A DNA stretch of 64,000 nucleotides, taken from contig JADKDZ010000003.1 in NCBI GenBank assembly GCA_016718265.1, positions 82,001 through 146,000 on the forward strand. The letters run 5' to 3'. Of the stretch, positions 35,650 to 43,926 are shown piece after piece. The number at the start of each line of letters is the position of its first letter. The stretch's first letter is position 1. The DNA is from Uliginosibacterium sp. GTDB lineage: Bacteria; Pseudomonadota; Gammaproteobacteria; Burkholderiales; Rhodocyclaceae. The notes under the pieces are model-generated. The model saw only the letters and a list, made by a program, of their open reading frames with translations, was not told the DNA's origin and ran no database searches. Both the position numbers and the translations under genes were made by a program.

Positions 35650-36922
35650 TTATCGAGCGAGCGGCCCCCAAGCCGGCTCGCGTACATCACCCACCTTTGC
35701 GCTGCTGAGGCGTTGACGCACGCGACCGTCTATCGAGACAGTCGCCAGCACACCGCGACCACCAATCTCGCTTGCATAGAGAATGGTGCGCCCGTCGGGT
35801 GCGAAACTGGGCGATTCATCTCTGGTGGAATCGGTCAGAACCTGCGTTTGTTGCGTCGCCAGGTCCTGCACGGTGATCTGGAATGCGCCGTCGTTACGAG
35901 CGACATACACCAGCGTTTTTCCATCAGGGGAGATGCGAGGGCTCACATTGTAGCTCCCTTCGAAGGTTACGCGCTGCACATTGCCGCCTTCAGAGGGAAT
36001 CTTGTAGATCTGCGGGCTGCCGCCGCGATCTGAGGTGAAATAGATCCAGGCGCCGTCTGGTGAGAAGACCGGCTCGGTGTCAATTCCGGCAGAGCTGGCC
36101 AGGCGGCGCACGCCAGAGCCGTCTGCGTTGATCAGGTAGAGCTGGGATTGCCCGTCTTTGGTCAGCGTAATCGCCAGACGCCTGCCGTCCGGTGACCAGG
36201 TGGGGGCCGAGTTTGAGCCTTTGAAATTGGCCAGCACGAACGGCATGGGGCTGTTCAGGGGGCGAATGTAGATGATGGGTTTCTTCTTCTCGAAACTCAC
36301 ATAGGCCAGTCGTGTCCCGTCCGGCGACCAGGCGGGCGAAATGATCGGGTAATCGGAGATCAGCGCCGCCTGGGGGTTCTGTCCGTCCGAGTCGTCAACA
36401 ATGAGCTGATAGCGTGTGCCGCGTTTTTCCACGTACGCGATCTGCGTCGAAAAAAACCCCAGGCTGCCCGGTGAGCTTCTGGTAGATGATGTCTGCTATC
36501 CGGTGCGCGGTCTTGCGGGCACTCTCAGGGCGGAAGGTCAAGGACAAAGCCTCCAGCTGAGTCTGGCGAACGACGTCAAACAGTCTGAACCGGACTTCCT
36601 GGCGCCCGTCGGATAGTGTCGTCACCGCCCCCACAACCAAGGCATCCGCGCCGCGACCTTTCCATTGTCCCCAGTCCTGGCTTTGCGATTCCGCGACGTT
36701 GTTGCCCGCGGTATCGACCAGTTTGAACAGGCCACTGCGATTCAGATCAAATTGAACGACCTCGCTGATCGCGGCTGGCAACCGGGACTCGCCGGCAAAA
36801 GCGGCCACCGCAATGGGGATGCGGTTGGCACCGGCGCCGGAGATCTCGATGGTCAATTGGGCGAAACTGGCGCTGCTGACAAGCAGCGTTAGCAAGGCGA
36901 TGAGGAAGGATCTTCGTAGCAT
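35650..36922 (-). pseudogene. tolB: tolB interrupted by a one-base frameshift
   Basis: Periplasmic beta-propeller of the Tol-Pal system. The N-terminal part starts at 36922 (MLRRSFLIALLTLLVSSASF, Sec signal) and reads correctly to YQKLTGQPGVF, about residue 155, then runs out of frame into a tail unlike TolB. The remaining propeller (EKRGTRYQLIVDDSDGQNPQ to the end, with repeated WSPDG/FSPDG blades) continues in another frame down to 35650. The switch lies at a run of seven A (36450-36456; seven T in the coding strand); removing one restores VFSTQIAYVEKRGTR and a 423-residue TolB of normal length. Because TolB is important for envelope integrity and both halves look intact, a sequence or assembly error or a very recent mutation is likelier than old decay. 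Confidence 0.9.
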
Positions 36923-36948
36923 GTTCGAATTTTACCGTTCTCGTTCCG

Positions 36949-36977
36949 TCAAGGAGTGGATCAAACACAAGTTTTAG
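36949..36977 (-). repeat. Echo of the tolA 3' end between tolA and tolB
   Basis: 29 bases here match 22 of the 29 bases at 37017-37045, the last codons of tolA; both would encode LKLVFDPL if read in frame. It lies about 40 bases after the tolA stop. This may be a remnant of a short duplication or chance. Confidence 0.3.
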
Positions 36978-37012
36978 GGGGTTATAAGCCAACTAGCTTG
37001 CAATTATTTACG

Positions 37013-37858
37013 TTAATCGCGCAGGGGATCAAAAACCAGTTTCAGCGAACGCTCAAACACCTCGGCTTTGGCCGGTAAGGGCAGCGGGTCGGACTTCAGG
37101 ATGGCGCGTTTGATGGCCTCATCCAGTGCGGGGATTCCTGAGCTCTTCGTGAGCCGTGGTTCGCGGGCAATCGAGCCATCGGGCAGCAACTCCAGTTCGA
37201 ACTCCGCCTTCGGGAAACCACTGATCGCGGGAGGCAAGGAAATGTTGCCGCGCACCTTGCCACGGATGCGGTTCGCCCAGTCCTCACGCGCATTACCCAG
37301 CGCGGTCGTCGCGGCTTGAGTGCTGGTCTTGCGGCCGGCTTCCTCCCTTGCCTGAGCGGCACGCTTCGCCTCCTGATCAAGCTGGTTCTTCACCTTCGCC
37401 TGATCCAGTCGCTTGCTTTCCTGGTCCAACAAGCGTTTTAGCGGGTCCTCGGCGGGGGTTGGCTTAGCGTCCTTTGGTTTAGGTTCCTGCTTGGGTTTGG
37501 GTGTTGGCGTGGGCTCGGGCTTTGGTGGCTCAGGTTTCTTCTCAAGTTTCCTGGGCTCGGGCTTCTTGATGGCGATATCGGGCTTTGGCTCTGGCTTGGG
37601 CTCTGGTTTGTTCTGTGGTTTGGGTTCGGCGGGGGGCTGCGGCGCGGGCTTTGGCGGTGCGGCTGTCTGCGTCTCGACCGGCAGGGGCGGCAGGCTCTGC
37701 ACCAGTTCTGCTGAGACGGCTTCCGGCGCGCGACTTTGCCAGCTCACACCGTACACCAGCACAGCCAGCAACACGCCATGCATCAGAATGCTGGCGATGA
37801 CCGATATCCATTGGCTGGCTGGATCCGACTTCGGGAGGTAAAGACCTGCTTCCGCCAC
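37013..37858 (-). CDS. tolA: Tol-Pal system protein TolA
   Basis: Inner-membrane-anchored energy transducer linking TolQR to TolB/Pal. Start is GTG at 37858, three bases after tolR. A membrane helix spans about residues 16-40 (WISVIASILMHGVLLAVLVYG). Domain II, about 60-185, is rich in Pro, Lys, Glu and Ala (repeated KPEPKPEP type). The C-terminal domain, about 190-281, has the TonB/TolA-like WANRIRGKVRGNISLP, PSIGREPRLTKSSG-type region and ends SLKLVFDPLRD. 281 residues is typical. Confidence 0.94.
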   Translation of the reverse strand: MAEAGLYLPKSDPASQWISVIASILMHGVLLAVLVYGVSWQSRAPEAVSAELVQSLPPLPVETQTAAPPKPAPQPPAEPKPQNKPEPKPEPKPDIAIKKPEPRKLEKKPEPPKPEPTPTPKPKQEPKPKDAKPTPAEDPLKRLLDQESKRLDQAKVKNQLDQEAKRAAQAREEAGRKTSTQAATTALGNAREDWANRIRGKVRGNISLPPAISGFPKAEFELELLPDGSIAREPRLTKSSGIPALDEAIKRAILKSDPLPLPAKAEVFERSLKLVFDPLRD

Positions 37859-37861
37859 GGT

Positions 37862-38272
37862 TTATTTTTCTACCGGGTGAACGAGCAGGCCGATCTTTGC
37901 AATCTGGTTGCGTTGCAACAGGTCCATCACTTTCATGACGGCCTCGTAGCGGACACGCTTGTCTGCAGCGATCACGACCGGTTTCTCAGGGTCTTTTCGC
38001 TGTGCATCAATCAAGCGTGCGATCAGCTCTTCCTTGTCGACAGGTACGGCATCTTTTTGGGTGTCCCGGTCACGCAGCGTCCAGTCGTCATCACCTTTTA
38101 CGACTATTTCCATGGGCGCCCGTTTGGCTTGCGAAGTCTTGGCGACACTGGGCAAATCTACCGTGCCGCTTGGCAGCATGGGAGCCGTGACCATAAATAT
38201 AACGAGCAGCACCAGCATCACGTCGATATAGGGCACGACGTTGATCTGATTCATCATTCTGCGTTGGCGCAT
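37862..38272 (-). CDS. tolR: Tol-Pal system protein TolR
   Basis: Inner-membrane proton-channel partner of TolQ (ExbD family). 136 residues: short cytoplasmic start, MNQINVVPYIDVMLVLLVIF containing the proton-carrying aspartate at the head of the single helix, then a periplasmic domain ending QIAKIGLLVHPVEK. It lies 17 bases after tolQ. Confidence 0.97.
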   Translation of the reverse strand: MRQRRMMNQINVVPYIDVMLVLLVIFMVTAPMLPSGTVDLPSVAKTSQAKRAPMEIVVKGDDDWTLRDRDTQKDAVPVDKEELIARLIDAQRKDPEKPVVIAADKRVRYEAVMKVMDLLQRNQIAKIGLLVHPVEK

Positions 38273-38289
38273 GGCTATCTGACGCCTCT

Positions 38290-38967
38290 TCAGCGCAGCT
38301 GCCGCTGCAGGATGTTGGAGAATTCTTCTATAAAGCTCTCAAAGCGGATGCCCAGACGATCAATATCGTGCACATACCGGTTGTACGCGAGGACTGCAGG
38401 GATCGCTGCGAAGAGGCCGATTGCCGTTGCAACAAGTGCCTCGGCAATCCCTGGTGCAACGTGTGCCAAGGTGGCCGAGCTCACGTTTGAAAGGCCTCGG
38501 AAGGCATTCATGATGCCCCACACGGTGCCGAAGAGCCCGATGTAGGGGCTGACCGATCCGACCGAGGCCAGAAAAGCAAGGTGCGCTTCCAGGTCGTCGA
38601 TCTCCCGCTGAAAAGTGGCGCGCATGGCGCGACGGGCGCCATTGATGATATCGGCGGCTTCGAGAGTCTTCTGCCCGTGGAGCTTTGAGAACTCGCGATA
38701 GCCGGCCTCGAAAATTCGCCCCTGTGGGCCGCCGGCATCCCGATCGGCCGAGATGGAGCGGTAGAGCTGAACCAGATCGCCGCCGCTCCAGAAAGACTGC
38801 TCGAACTGGGTCGTCGCATTGCGCGTGGAGCGAATGGTGAAGGCCTTGAAGAATATCCAGTACCAAGACATGAAAGACACGCCGGCCAGAATAGCCATGA
38901 CGATCTTGACGACAACGCTGGCCTGCAGGATCAGGCTCAGGATGGATAGGTCTTCAGTGACGTTCAT
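38290..38967 (-). CDS. tolQ: Tol-Pal system protein TolQ
   Basis: Three-helix inner-membrane motor subunit (ExbB/MotA family), 225 residues. Opens DLSILSLILQASVVVKIVMA (helix 1), and the two conserved later helices are in LAFLASVGSVSPYIGLFGTV and IAEALVATAIGLFAAIPAVL. The start overlaps the ybgC stop by four bases (ATGA), so the two are translationally coupled. Confidence 0.97.
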   Translation of the reverse strand: MNVTEDLSILSLILQASVVVKIVMAILAGVSFMSWYWIFFKAFTIRSTRNATTQFEQSFWSGGDLVQLYRSISADRDAGGPQGRIFEAGYREFSKLHGQKTLEAADIINGARRAMRATFQREIDDLEAHLAFLASVGSVSPYIGLFGTVWGIMNAFRGLSNVSSATLAHVAPGIAEALVATAIGLFAAIPAVLAYNRYVHDIDRLGIRFESFIEEFSNILQRQLR

Positions 38968-39389
38968 GCTTTGCTTTCAAAAAGGTGGCGCAGGTCATCG
39001 GGGATGCGTACCGCGCGGCGTTTGAACCCGTCTACGCATGCAATTTTGACCGTGGCGGTAAACAGTAAGCTGCCCGTTCGCCGGATTTCCTGATGAAACA
39101 GGATGCTTGCCGCGCCGAGCGCGCTGATCGATGAGATGACCTCTAGCGCATCATCTAGTTCCGCCCCGCGCAAATAATCCGCTTCGACACGGGCAACGAC
39201 GAAAGCGAGTTGCCGGGTGTCAATCAGATTCTTCTGGTCGATTCCGAGGGTTCTCAGCCATTCGGTGCGTGCTCGCTCACAAAACTTGAGATAATTGGCG
39301 TAATACACAACACCTGCGGCATCGGTGTCCTCGTAGTACACGCGAACCGGCCAAACCGAGGCGGGCCGGGGCTGCTGGATAGCTGTCAT
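38964..39389 (-). CDS. ybgC: Tol-Pal associated acyl-CoA thioesterase
   Basis: Hotdog-fold thioesterase that begins the tol-pal operon. VRVYYEDTDAAGVVYYANYL contains the catalytic aspartate; FCERARTEWLR follows. 141 residues. It is divergent from dksA; the 145 bases between the two starts hold both promoters, but no hexamer pair stood out clearly. Confidence 0.95.
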   Translation of the reverse strand: MTAIQQPRPASVWPVRVYYEDTDAAGVVYYANYLKFCERARTEWLRTLGIDQKNLIDTRQLAFVVARVEADYLRGAELDDALEVISSISALGAASILFHQEIRRTGSLLFTATVKIACVDGFKRRAVRIPDDLRHLFESKA

Positions 39390-39534
39390 CCTGTTATTGT
39401 AACGTCACATGGAGAGGGTCTCATCCATGAATGACGAAACTCGTGGTGGCGCCTACTGTGAAATGAGGCGAGAGTGCGGCAGAATGCCGGGCTACGTGAA
39501 ATCCAAGACAAACACATCAGATGGGGAGTATTTC

Positions 39535-39942
39535 ATGCCGCTGACTGAATCCGCTATCCTGGCCATGCCAGAGTCGGACTACATGAATGCCGAACAGATT
39601 GAGTTTTTCCGCGTGCGCCTGGTGACCATGCGTGACGAACTGCAGGGCAAGGTGGATGAGACCGTCGAGCACATGCGTGAGCAAGAAACAGTGGCGGACC
39701 CCGCAGACCGTGCCACGGTGGAAGAAGAGCACGCCCTTGAGCTTCGCACACGCGATCGCGAACGCAAGCTTCTGAAGAAAATCGACCAGGCGCTGGAACG
39801 GATTGCTGACAAGTCTTACGGTTACTGCGAAGAGACGGGCGAGCCGATCGGCCTGGCACGGTTGATCGCACGCCCGACGGCGACCCTGTCCGTTGAGGCG
39901 CAAACGCGTCGCGAACGGATGCAAAAGCTCTACGCTGACTGA
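39535..39942 (+). CDS. dksA: RNA-polymerase-binding transcription factor DksA
   Basis: Acts with ppGpp at the RNA polymerase secondary channel. The start at 39535 has GGGGAG at six bases and gives 135 residues; an open upstream extension is not DksA-like. The coiled-coil tip DPADRATVEEE with its two aspartates is intact. The C-terminal finger reads YGYCEETGEPIGLARL then TATLSVEAQ: only one of the four zinc cysteines of E. coli DksA remains, a pattern shared with alpha- and betaproteobacterial DksA proteins that work without zinc. Confidence 0.95.
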   Translation: MPLTESAILAMPESDYMNAEQIEFFRVRLVTMRDELQGKVDETVEHMREQETVADPADRATVEEEHALELRTRDRERKLLKKIDQALERIADKSYGYCEETGEPIGLARLIARPTATLSVEAQTRRERMQKLYAD

Positions 39943-40076
39943 GTGTTTCCTGGCCTGAAAGTGTTTGCTCGTATCAGACTTGAAGTTGCGCGGCAAACCG
40001 ACATCCCGGTAACCTACGGCGTGTCGGCGGGTGGCAGCGCTTTCAGCAACAAGGTTTCTTGATCGGTCGCAAGCAA

Positions 40077-41264
40077 ATGGTTCTCTCATTTTTCGGCAAA
40101 AAACCGCAAGGCGACGATAAGGGAAAAGGCGGCGAGCCTACGACCGAGCGGCCGGGCAAGGGTGAGTCGACGACCACCATGGACTTCTCCCACATCGCGG
40201 GTGGAGACGTTGGTCGGGCGCTGGCTTCCGCGGCAGGCAAAATCCAGGTGCAGGAAGTTGCCTACGAAGACGTTGCGGCGATTGAGGAGGCGGCCATCCT
40301 CTACGCGAACGCGAACGACGAGGGGGCAAAATCAGTCCTTGAGCAGGCCATTGATGGGGGCGGCAGCCAGGCGGAGCGAGTCTGGGCAATGCTGTTCGAC
40401 CTGTACAGGCTGATCGGAGACAAGGCAAGTTTCGAGTCTCGTGGTGTGGCGTATGCACAAGCCTACGAGAAGTCCCCTCCGGTATGGCAAGGTGCAGATC
40501 CGGTTGCGGCAGCGCCTCAGCGAGACGGCGCTCCGGCGGTAAATCTCACCGGTAACCTATCGGGGACGGCGCGCAATCAGTTTGAGCAACTGGCTAGGAT
40601 TGGCATCAAGATGGGCAAGTTGCGGATCGACTTGTCGCGCTTGAAGGGCATCGACGAGTCTGGCTGTGTGCTGTTCAACGACACGCTGGCGGCGTTGCGG
40701 CAGGGCAAAGTCAAGGTGCAGATGAATGGTGCGCAGCAAGCCTACCTGCTCGTTGAGCCGCGATTGAAGGTGGGCGAACCGGAGGGGCGTGCATTCTGGC
40801 AAATGGCCCTTGCGCTGCTGCAGGGCCTGGGCGATCAGGACCGGTTTGAGGATGCTGCGGTCAACTACGCGATCACTTTTGAGGAGTCTCCGCCCTCGTG
40901 GGATGCCAGTGCAGAGACTGAGCGCCTGACCGAGTCGGCTGGCCTTCAGGCTTCACCCAAGGTAGAAGAGCCAGCGCCACAGCGGGATTGTTTCGTGCTC
41001 GATGGTGTTATTGCGGGCGCGCAGCCCGAAGTGGCCAGAAAGCTTGCAATCTATGCGGCAGAGCACAGCAGCACGATTACCGTAGACGCAACGAACCTGA
41101 TTCGGCTCGAATTCGTCAGTGCGGGGTCGCTGTTCAATCAGTTTGCCAGCTTGCAGGGGCAGGGCAAGCTATGCGTGATTCGCCACCCGAATGAGATGGT
41201 GGCGGCACTGATGCGTGTCATGGGCATCGATCAGGTTGCTCAGATCGAGTACAAGAAGTTCTGA
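40077..41264 (+). CDS. Protein with two alternating helical and STAS-like domains
   Basis: A 395-residue cytoplasmic protein starting at ATG 40077 (a TTG 18 bases earlier is possible; neither has a strong ribosome site). After a charged N-terminus (FFGKKPQGDDKGKGG) comes a helical unit ending in GDKASFESRGVAYAQAYEKS (about 114-133), then a STAS-like domain (about 155-230; KLRIDLSRLKGIDESGCVLF). A second helical unit (GDQDRFEDAAVNYAITFEES, about 252-271) and a second STAS-like domain (about 305-395; STITVDATNLIRLEFVSAGS) follow. So the protein is an internal duplication. STAS domains serve in partner-switching and other regulation; the role here is unknown. It stands alone between dksA and bdhA. 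Confidence 0.75.
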   Translation: MVLSFFGKKPQGDDKGKGGEPTTERPGKGESTTTMDFSHIAGGDVGRALASAAGKIQVQEVAYEDVAAIEEAAILYANANDEGAKSVLEQAIDGGGSQAERVWAMLFDLYRLIGDKASFESRGVAYAQAYEKSPPVWQGADPVAAAPQRDGAPAVNLTGNLSGTARNQFEQLARIGIKMGKLRIDLSRLKGIDESGCVLFNDTLAALRQGKVKVQMNGAQQAYLLVEPRLKVGEPEGRAFWQMALALLQGLGDQDRFEDAAVNYAITFEESPPSWDASAETERLTESAGLQASPKVEEPAPQRDCFVLDGVIAGAQPEVARKLAIYAAEHSSTITVDATNLIRLEFVSAGSLFNQFASLQGQGKLCVIRHPNEMVAALMRVMGIDQVAQIEYKKF

Positions 41265-41349
41265 CAGCCATTTCCTGGCGTTTAAACTCGGTGCCATCTC
41301 CGCTCCAGCATGGCGACGATGCTCTCGCGCTGTATGCAGTCGTGACCCT

Positions 41350-42132
41350 TTACTGCGCCGTCCAGCCTCCATCGACAGACAAACTCGTGCCAGTGATGGA
41401 GCGTGCCTGATCGGAGCAAAGAAAGACGGCGAGATCGGCCAATTCACGAATGCTGACGAATCGTTTGGTGGGTTGGGCGGCTAACAGCACGTCCTGCTCG
41501 ACCTGTTCGCGGGTCATGTTTCGTGCCTTCATGGTGTCCGGGATCTGTTTTTCGACCAGCGGCGTCAACACGTAGCCCGGACAAATTGTGTTGACGGTCA
41601 CGCCGCTGGAGGCAAGCTCTAGCGCCACAGCCTTGGTTAGCCCGGCGAGTCCATGCTTGGCTGCAACGTAAGCACTTTTGAACGGGGACGCCACGAGTGC
41701 GTGAGCGGAGCCCATATTTATGATGCGTCCCCAGCCCGCCTGCTTCATTTGGGCCGAGAGCGTGCGAATCGTGTGAAAGCTTGCCGAGAGGTTGGTGGCA
41801 AGAATGTCATTCCACTTGTCGACCGGGAATTGCTCAATCGGTGCGACATGCTGGATGCCTGCATTGTTCACCAGTATTTCGACGGACCCGAACGCGTCCA
41901 GCGCGTAGCGGGTTAGCGCTTCGACATTTTCTGTGTAGCGCAGATCCAGGTCGGAGTGCAGTACCGTGACGCCGCAGCGCTCACGCAAGGCAATGCAGCA
42001 AGCGGCGATTTCGCCAGGGTCGCCGAGCCCATGAAGCATCACGTTAGCGCCTTGTTCTGCCAGTGCTTCGGCAATACCCCTGCCGATCCCGCTGGTTGAG
42101 CCCGTCACAAGTGCATTGCGGCCTTTCAACAT
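41350..42132 (-). CDS. bdhA: 3-hydroxybutyrate dehydrogenase (SDR family)
   Basis: NAD-dependent short-chain dehydrogenase oxidising 3-hydroxybutyrate to acetoacetate, used in polyhydroxybutyrate turnover. 260 residues. The nucleotide motif is VTGSTSGIGRGIAEALA; NNAGIQHVAPIEQFP, the Ser-Tyr-Lys triad in NMGSAHAL and SAYVAAKHG, and TVNTICPGYVLTPLVEKQI are diagnostic for this enzyme rather than a generic SDR. Stands alone on the minus strand, convergent with the STAS gene; the 85-base gap shows no terminator. Confidence 0.92.
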   Translation of the reverse strand: MLKGRNALVTGSTSGIGRGIAEALAEQGANVMLHGLGDPGEIAACCIALRERCGVTVLHSDLDLRYTENVEALTRYALDAFGSVEILVNNAGIQHVAPIEQFPVDKWNDILATNLSASFHTIRTLSAQMKQAGWGRIINMGSAHALVASPFKSAYVAAKHGLAGLTKAVALELASSGVTVNTICPGYVLTPLVEKQIPDTMKARNMTREQVEQDVLLAAQPTKRFVSIRELADLAVFLCSDQARSITGTSLSVDGGWTAQ

Positions 42133-42221
42133 GCGTGCCTCCGGGGTAGCTGCTATTTCGGCACCATAACACGCGGGCTTTCCGGTCGGGCGTATGCGCC
42201 CCCTTTTGGGTCAAGACGTAA

Positions 42222-42258
42222 AAAGCCCCGCTCGCGCAGTATGCAGGAGCGGGGCTTT
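42222..42258 (-). terminator. Intrinsic terminator after pyk
   Basis: AAAGCCCCGCTC (42222-42233) and GAGCGGGGCTTT (42247-42258) form a perfect 12-bp stem with a 13-nt loop; read on the minus strand it is followed by a T-tract (five T with the stem end). It ends the tkt-gapA-pgk-pyk transcript. Confidence 0.93.
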
Positions 42259-42281
42259 GAGTGGCGCGACGCGCCTATGCC

Positions 42282-43709
42282 TTATTGGCCGACGCGGACA
42301 ATCTTCAGGCTATTGGTGCCGCCAGACTGGCCGAGCGGTTCGCCAACCGTAATCACAATCACGTCGCCCGCCTGCACCAGCTTGTGGCGCAGCAGGGTCA
42401 TTTCGGCTTCACGCATCAGGTGCTCGCGGTCATCGGTGATGCGCGGCATGACGATCGGGTGCACCTCGCGGTATAGCGCAGCCTTGCCAACGGTTTCCGG
42501 TTGAGAGGTCAGTGCGTAGATGGGGATCCCGGAGCGCATGCGGCTCATCCACAGTGCGGTGGAGCCCGATTCTGTCAGTGCAACGATGGCCTTGGCGCCC
42601 ATGTGGTGCGCGGAGAACAGCGCTGCCATGGCGATGGACTGGTCGATGCGGGTGAAGGTGCGGTTCAGGAAGTCCTGATCCAGCGTCACCGGGTAAGACT
42701 TCTCAGCTTCTTCACAGACACGGGCCATGGTCTCGACCACTTCAACCGGGAACTTGCCGGCAGCCGTTTCGGCGGAAAGCATCACGGCATCGGTGCCATC
42801 CAGTACTGCATTGGCGACGTCAGACACTTCGGCGCGGGTCGGCACCGGGCTGGTGATCATCGACTCCATCATCTGAGTGGCGGTGATCGCGAGCTTGTTC
42901 ATTTCGCGCGCCAGACGAATCATCTTCTTTTGCAGTGCCGGCACAGCGGCTTCGCCAACTTCTACAGCCAAGTCACCACGGGCGACCATCAAGCCATCGG
43001 ATGCTTCCAGAATTTCGCGCAGCGTCGTGGGTTCAACGGCTTCCGTACGTTCGATCTTGGCAATGGTCTGAGCGTCGCTGCCAGCAGCACGCAGCAGGGT
43101 GCGCGCCATGTACATGTCGGCGGCCGTTTTCGGGAAGGAGACGGCGACATATTCAATGCCGATGGCGGCAGCTGTCTTGATGTCTTCCATATCCTTTGAG
43201 GTCAGCGCAGGGGCTGTCAGGCCGCCACCCTTCTGGTTGATGCCCTTGTTGTTTGAAAGGTCACCACCAAAGCGCACGCGGGTGTGGATCTCAGGCCCGA
43301 CGACCTTTTCCACGTCCAGCACGATAGCGCCGTCGTTGAGTAGCAGGATGGTGCCCGGCTTCACGTCCTTGGGCAGATCCTTGTAGTCCAGGCCGACACG
43401 TTCGTCATTACCCAACTCGCAGGACGCGTCCAGGATGAATGCTTGGCCCTTTTCCAGGAAGGTCTTGCCGTTGGCAAATTTGCCGACGCGGATCTTCGGT
43501 CCTTGCAGGTCAGCCAGGATCGCTACGGGTTTGCCGACACGTTTGGCGGCGTCACGAACCATCTGGGCGCGGGCCATGTGATCTTCAGGCTTGCCATGGG
43601 AGAAATTCAAGCGCACGACATCCACGCCGGCGCGGATCATGCGTTCGAGAGTTTCCGGGTCATTGGAGGACGGTCCCAGAGTAGCCACGATCTTGGTATG
43701 GCGCTGCAT
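42282..43709 (-). CDS. pyk: Pyruvate kinase
   Basis: Glycolytic enzyme making pyruvate and ATP from phosphoenolpyruvate. The start at 43709 is preceded by AAGGAG at six bases and gives the family opening QRHTKIVATLGPSSNDPETL; 475 residues. Catalytic motifs: VVRLNFSHG, KIRVGKFANG, and the signature IAKIERTEAV followed by GLMVARGDLAVEVG. The C-terminal allosteric domain is complete. The frame stays open for 51 further codons upstream, giving a Lys/Ala/Pro-rich stretch that may or may not be translated. Last gene of the glycolytic operon. Confidence 0.97.
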   Translation of the reverse strand: MQRHTKIVATLGPSSNDPETLERMIRAGVDVVRLNFSHGKPEDHMARAQMVRDAAKRVGKPVAILADLQGPKIRVGKFANGKTFLEKGQAFILDASCELGNDERVGLDYKDLPKDVKPGTILLLNDGAIVLDVEKVVGPEIHTRVRFGGDLSNNKGINQKGGGLTAPALTSKDMEDIKTAAAIGIEYVAVSFPKTAADMYMARTLLRAAGSDAQTIAKIERTEAVEPTTLREILEASDGLMVARGDLAVEVGEAAVPALQKKMIRLAREMNKLAITATQMMESMITSPVPTRAEVSDVANAVLDGTDAVMLSAETAAGKFPVEVVETMARVCEEAEKSYPVTLDQDFLNRTFTRIDQSIAMAALFSAHHMGAKAIVALTESGSTALWMSRMRSGIPIYALTSQPETVGKAALYREVHPIVMPRITDDREHLMREAEMTLLRHKLVQAGDVIVITVGEPLGQSGGTNSLKIVRVGQ

Positions 43710-43926
43710 AAAAACTCCTTGAGTGAAGATATTTGTAGAGGGAATGATGGGAGCCGCTGGTGCGCTTTGCGCCGCTGTTGCAGCGGCTTTTGCAGGCGAA
43801 CGCTTGGCCGCTGTGGGTTTCTTCGCAGGCGGATTCGCCGCCGAGCCTTCAGACTTTTTCATCGGGCATTTTCAATCAATTAAAAAGATAAATCTGTCAC
43901 GCCAATCGGCACGAGCCATGTGTGAG

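Noticed and set aside
36395..36922. Two separate small genes in place of tolB
   Set aside because: The two frames are adjacent halves of one TolB that join exactly at a homopolymer; calling two genes would hide the frameshift.
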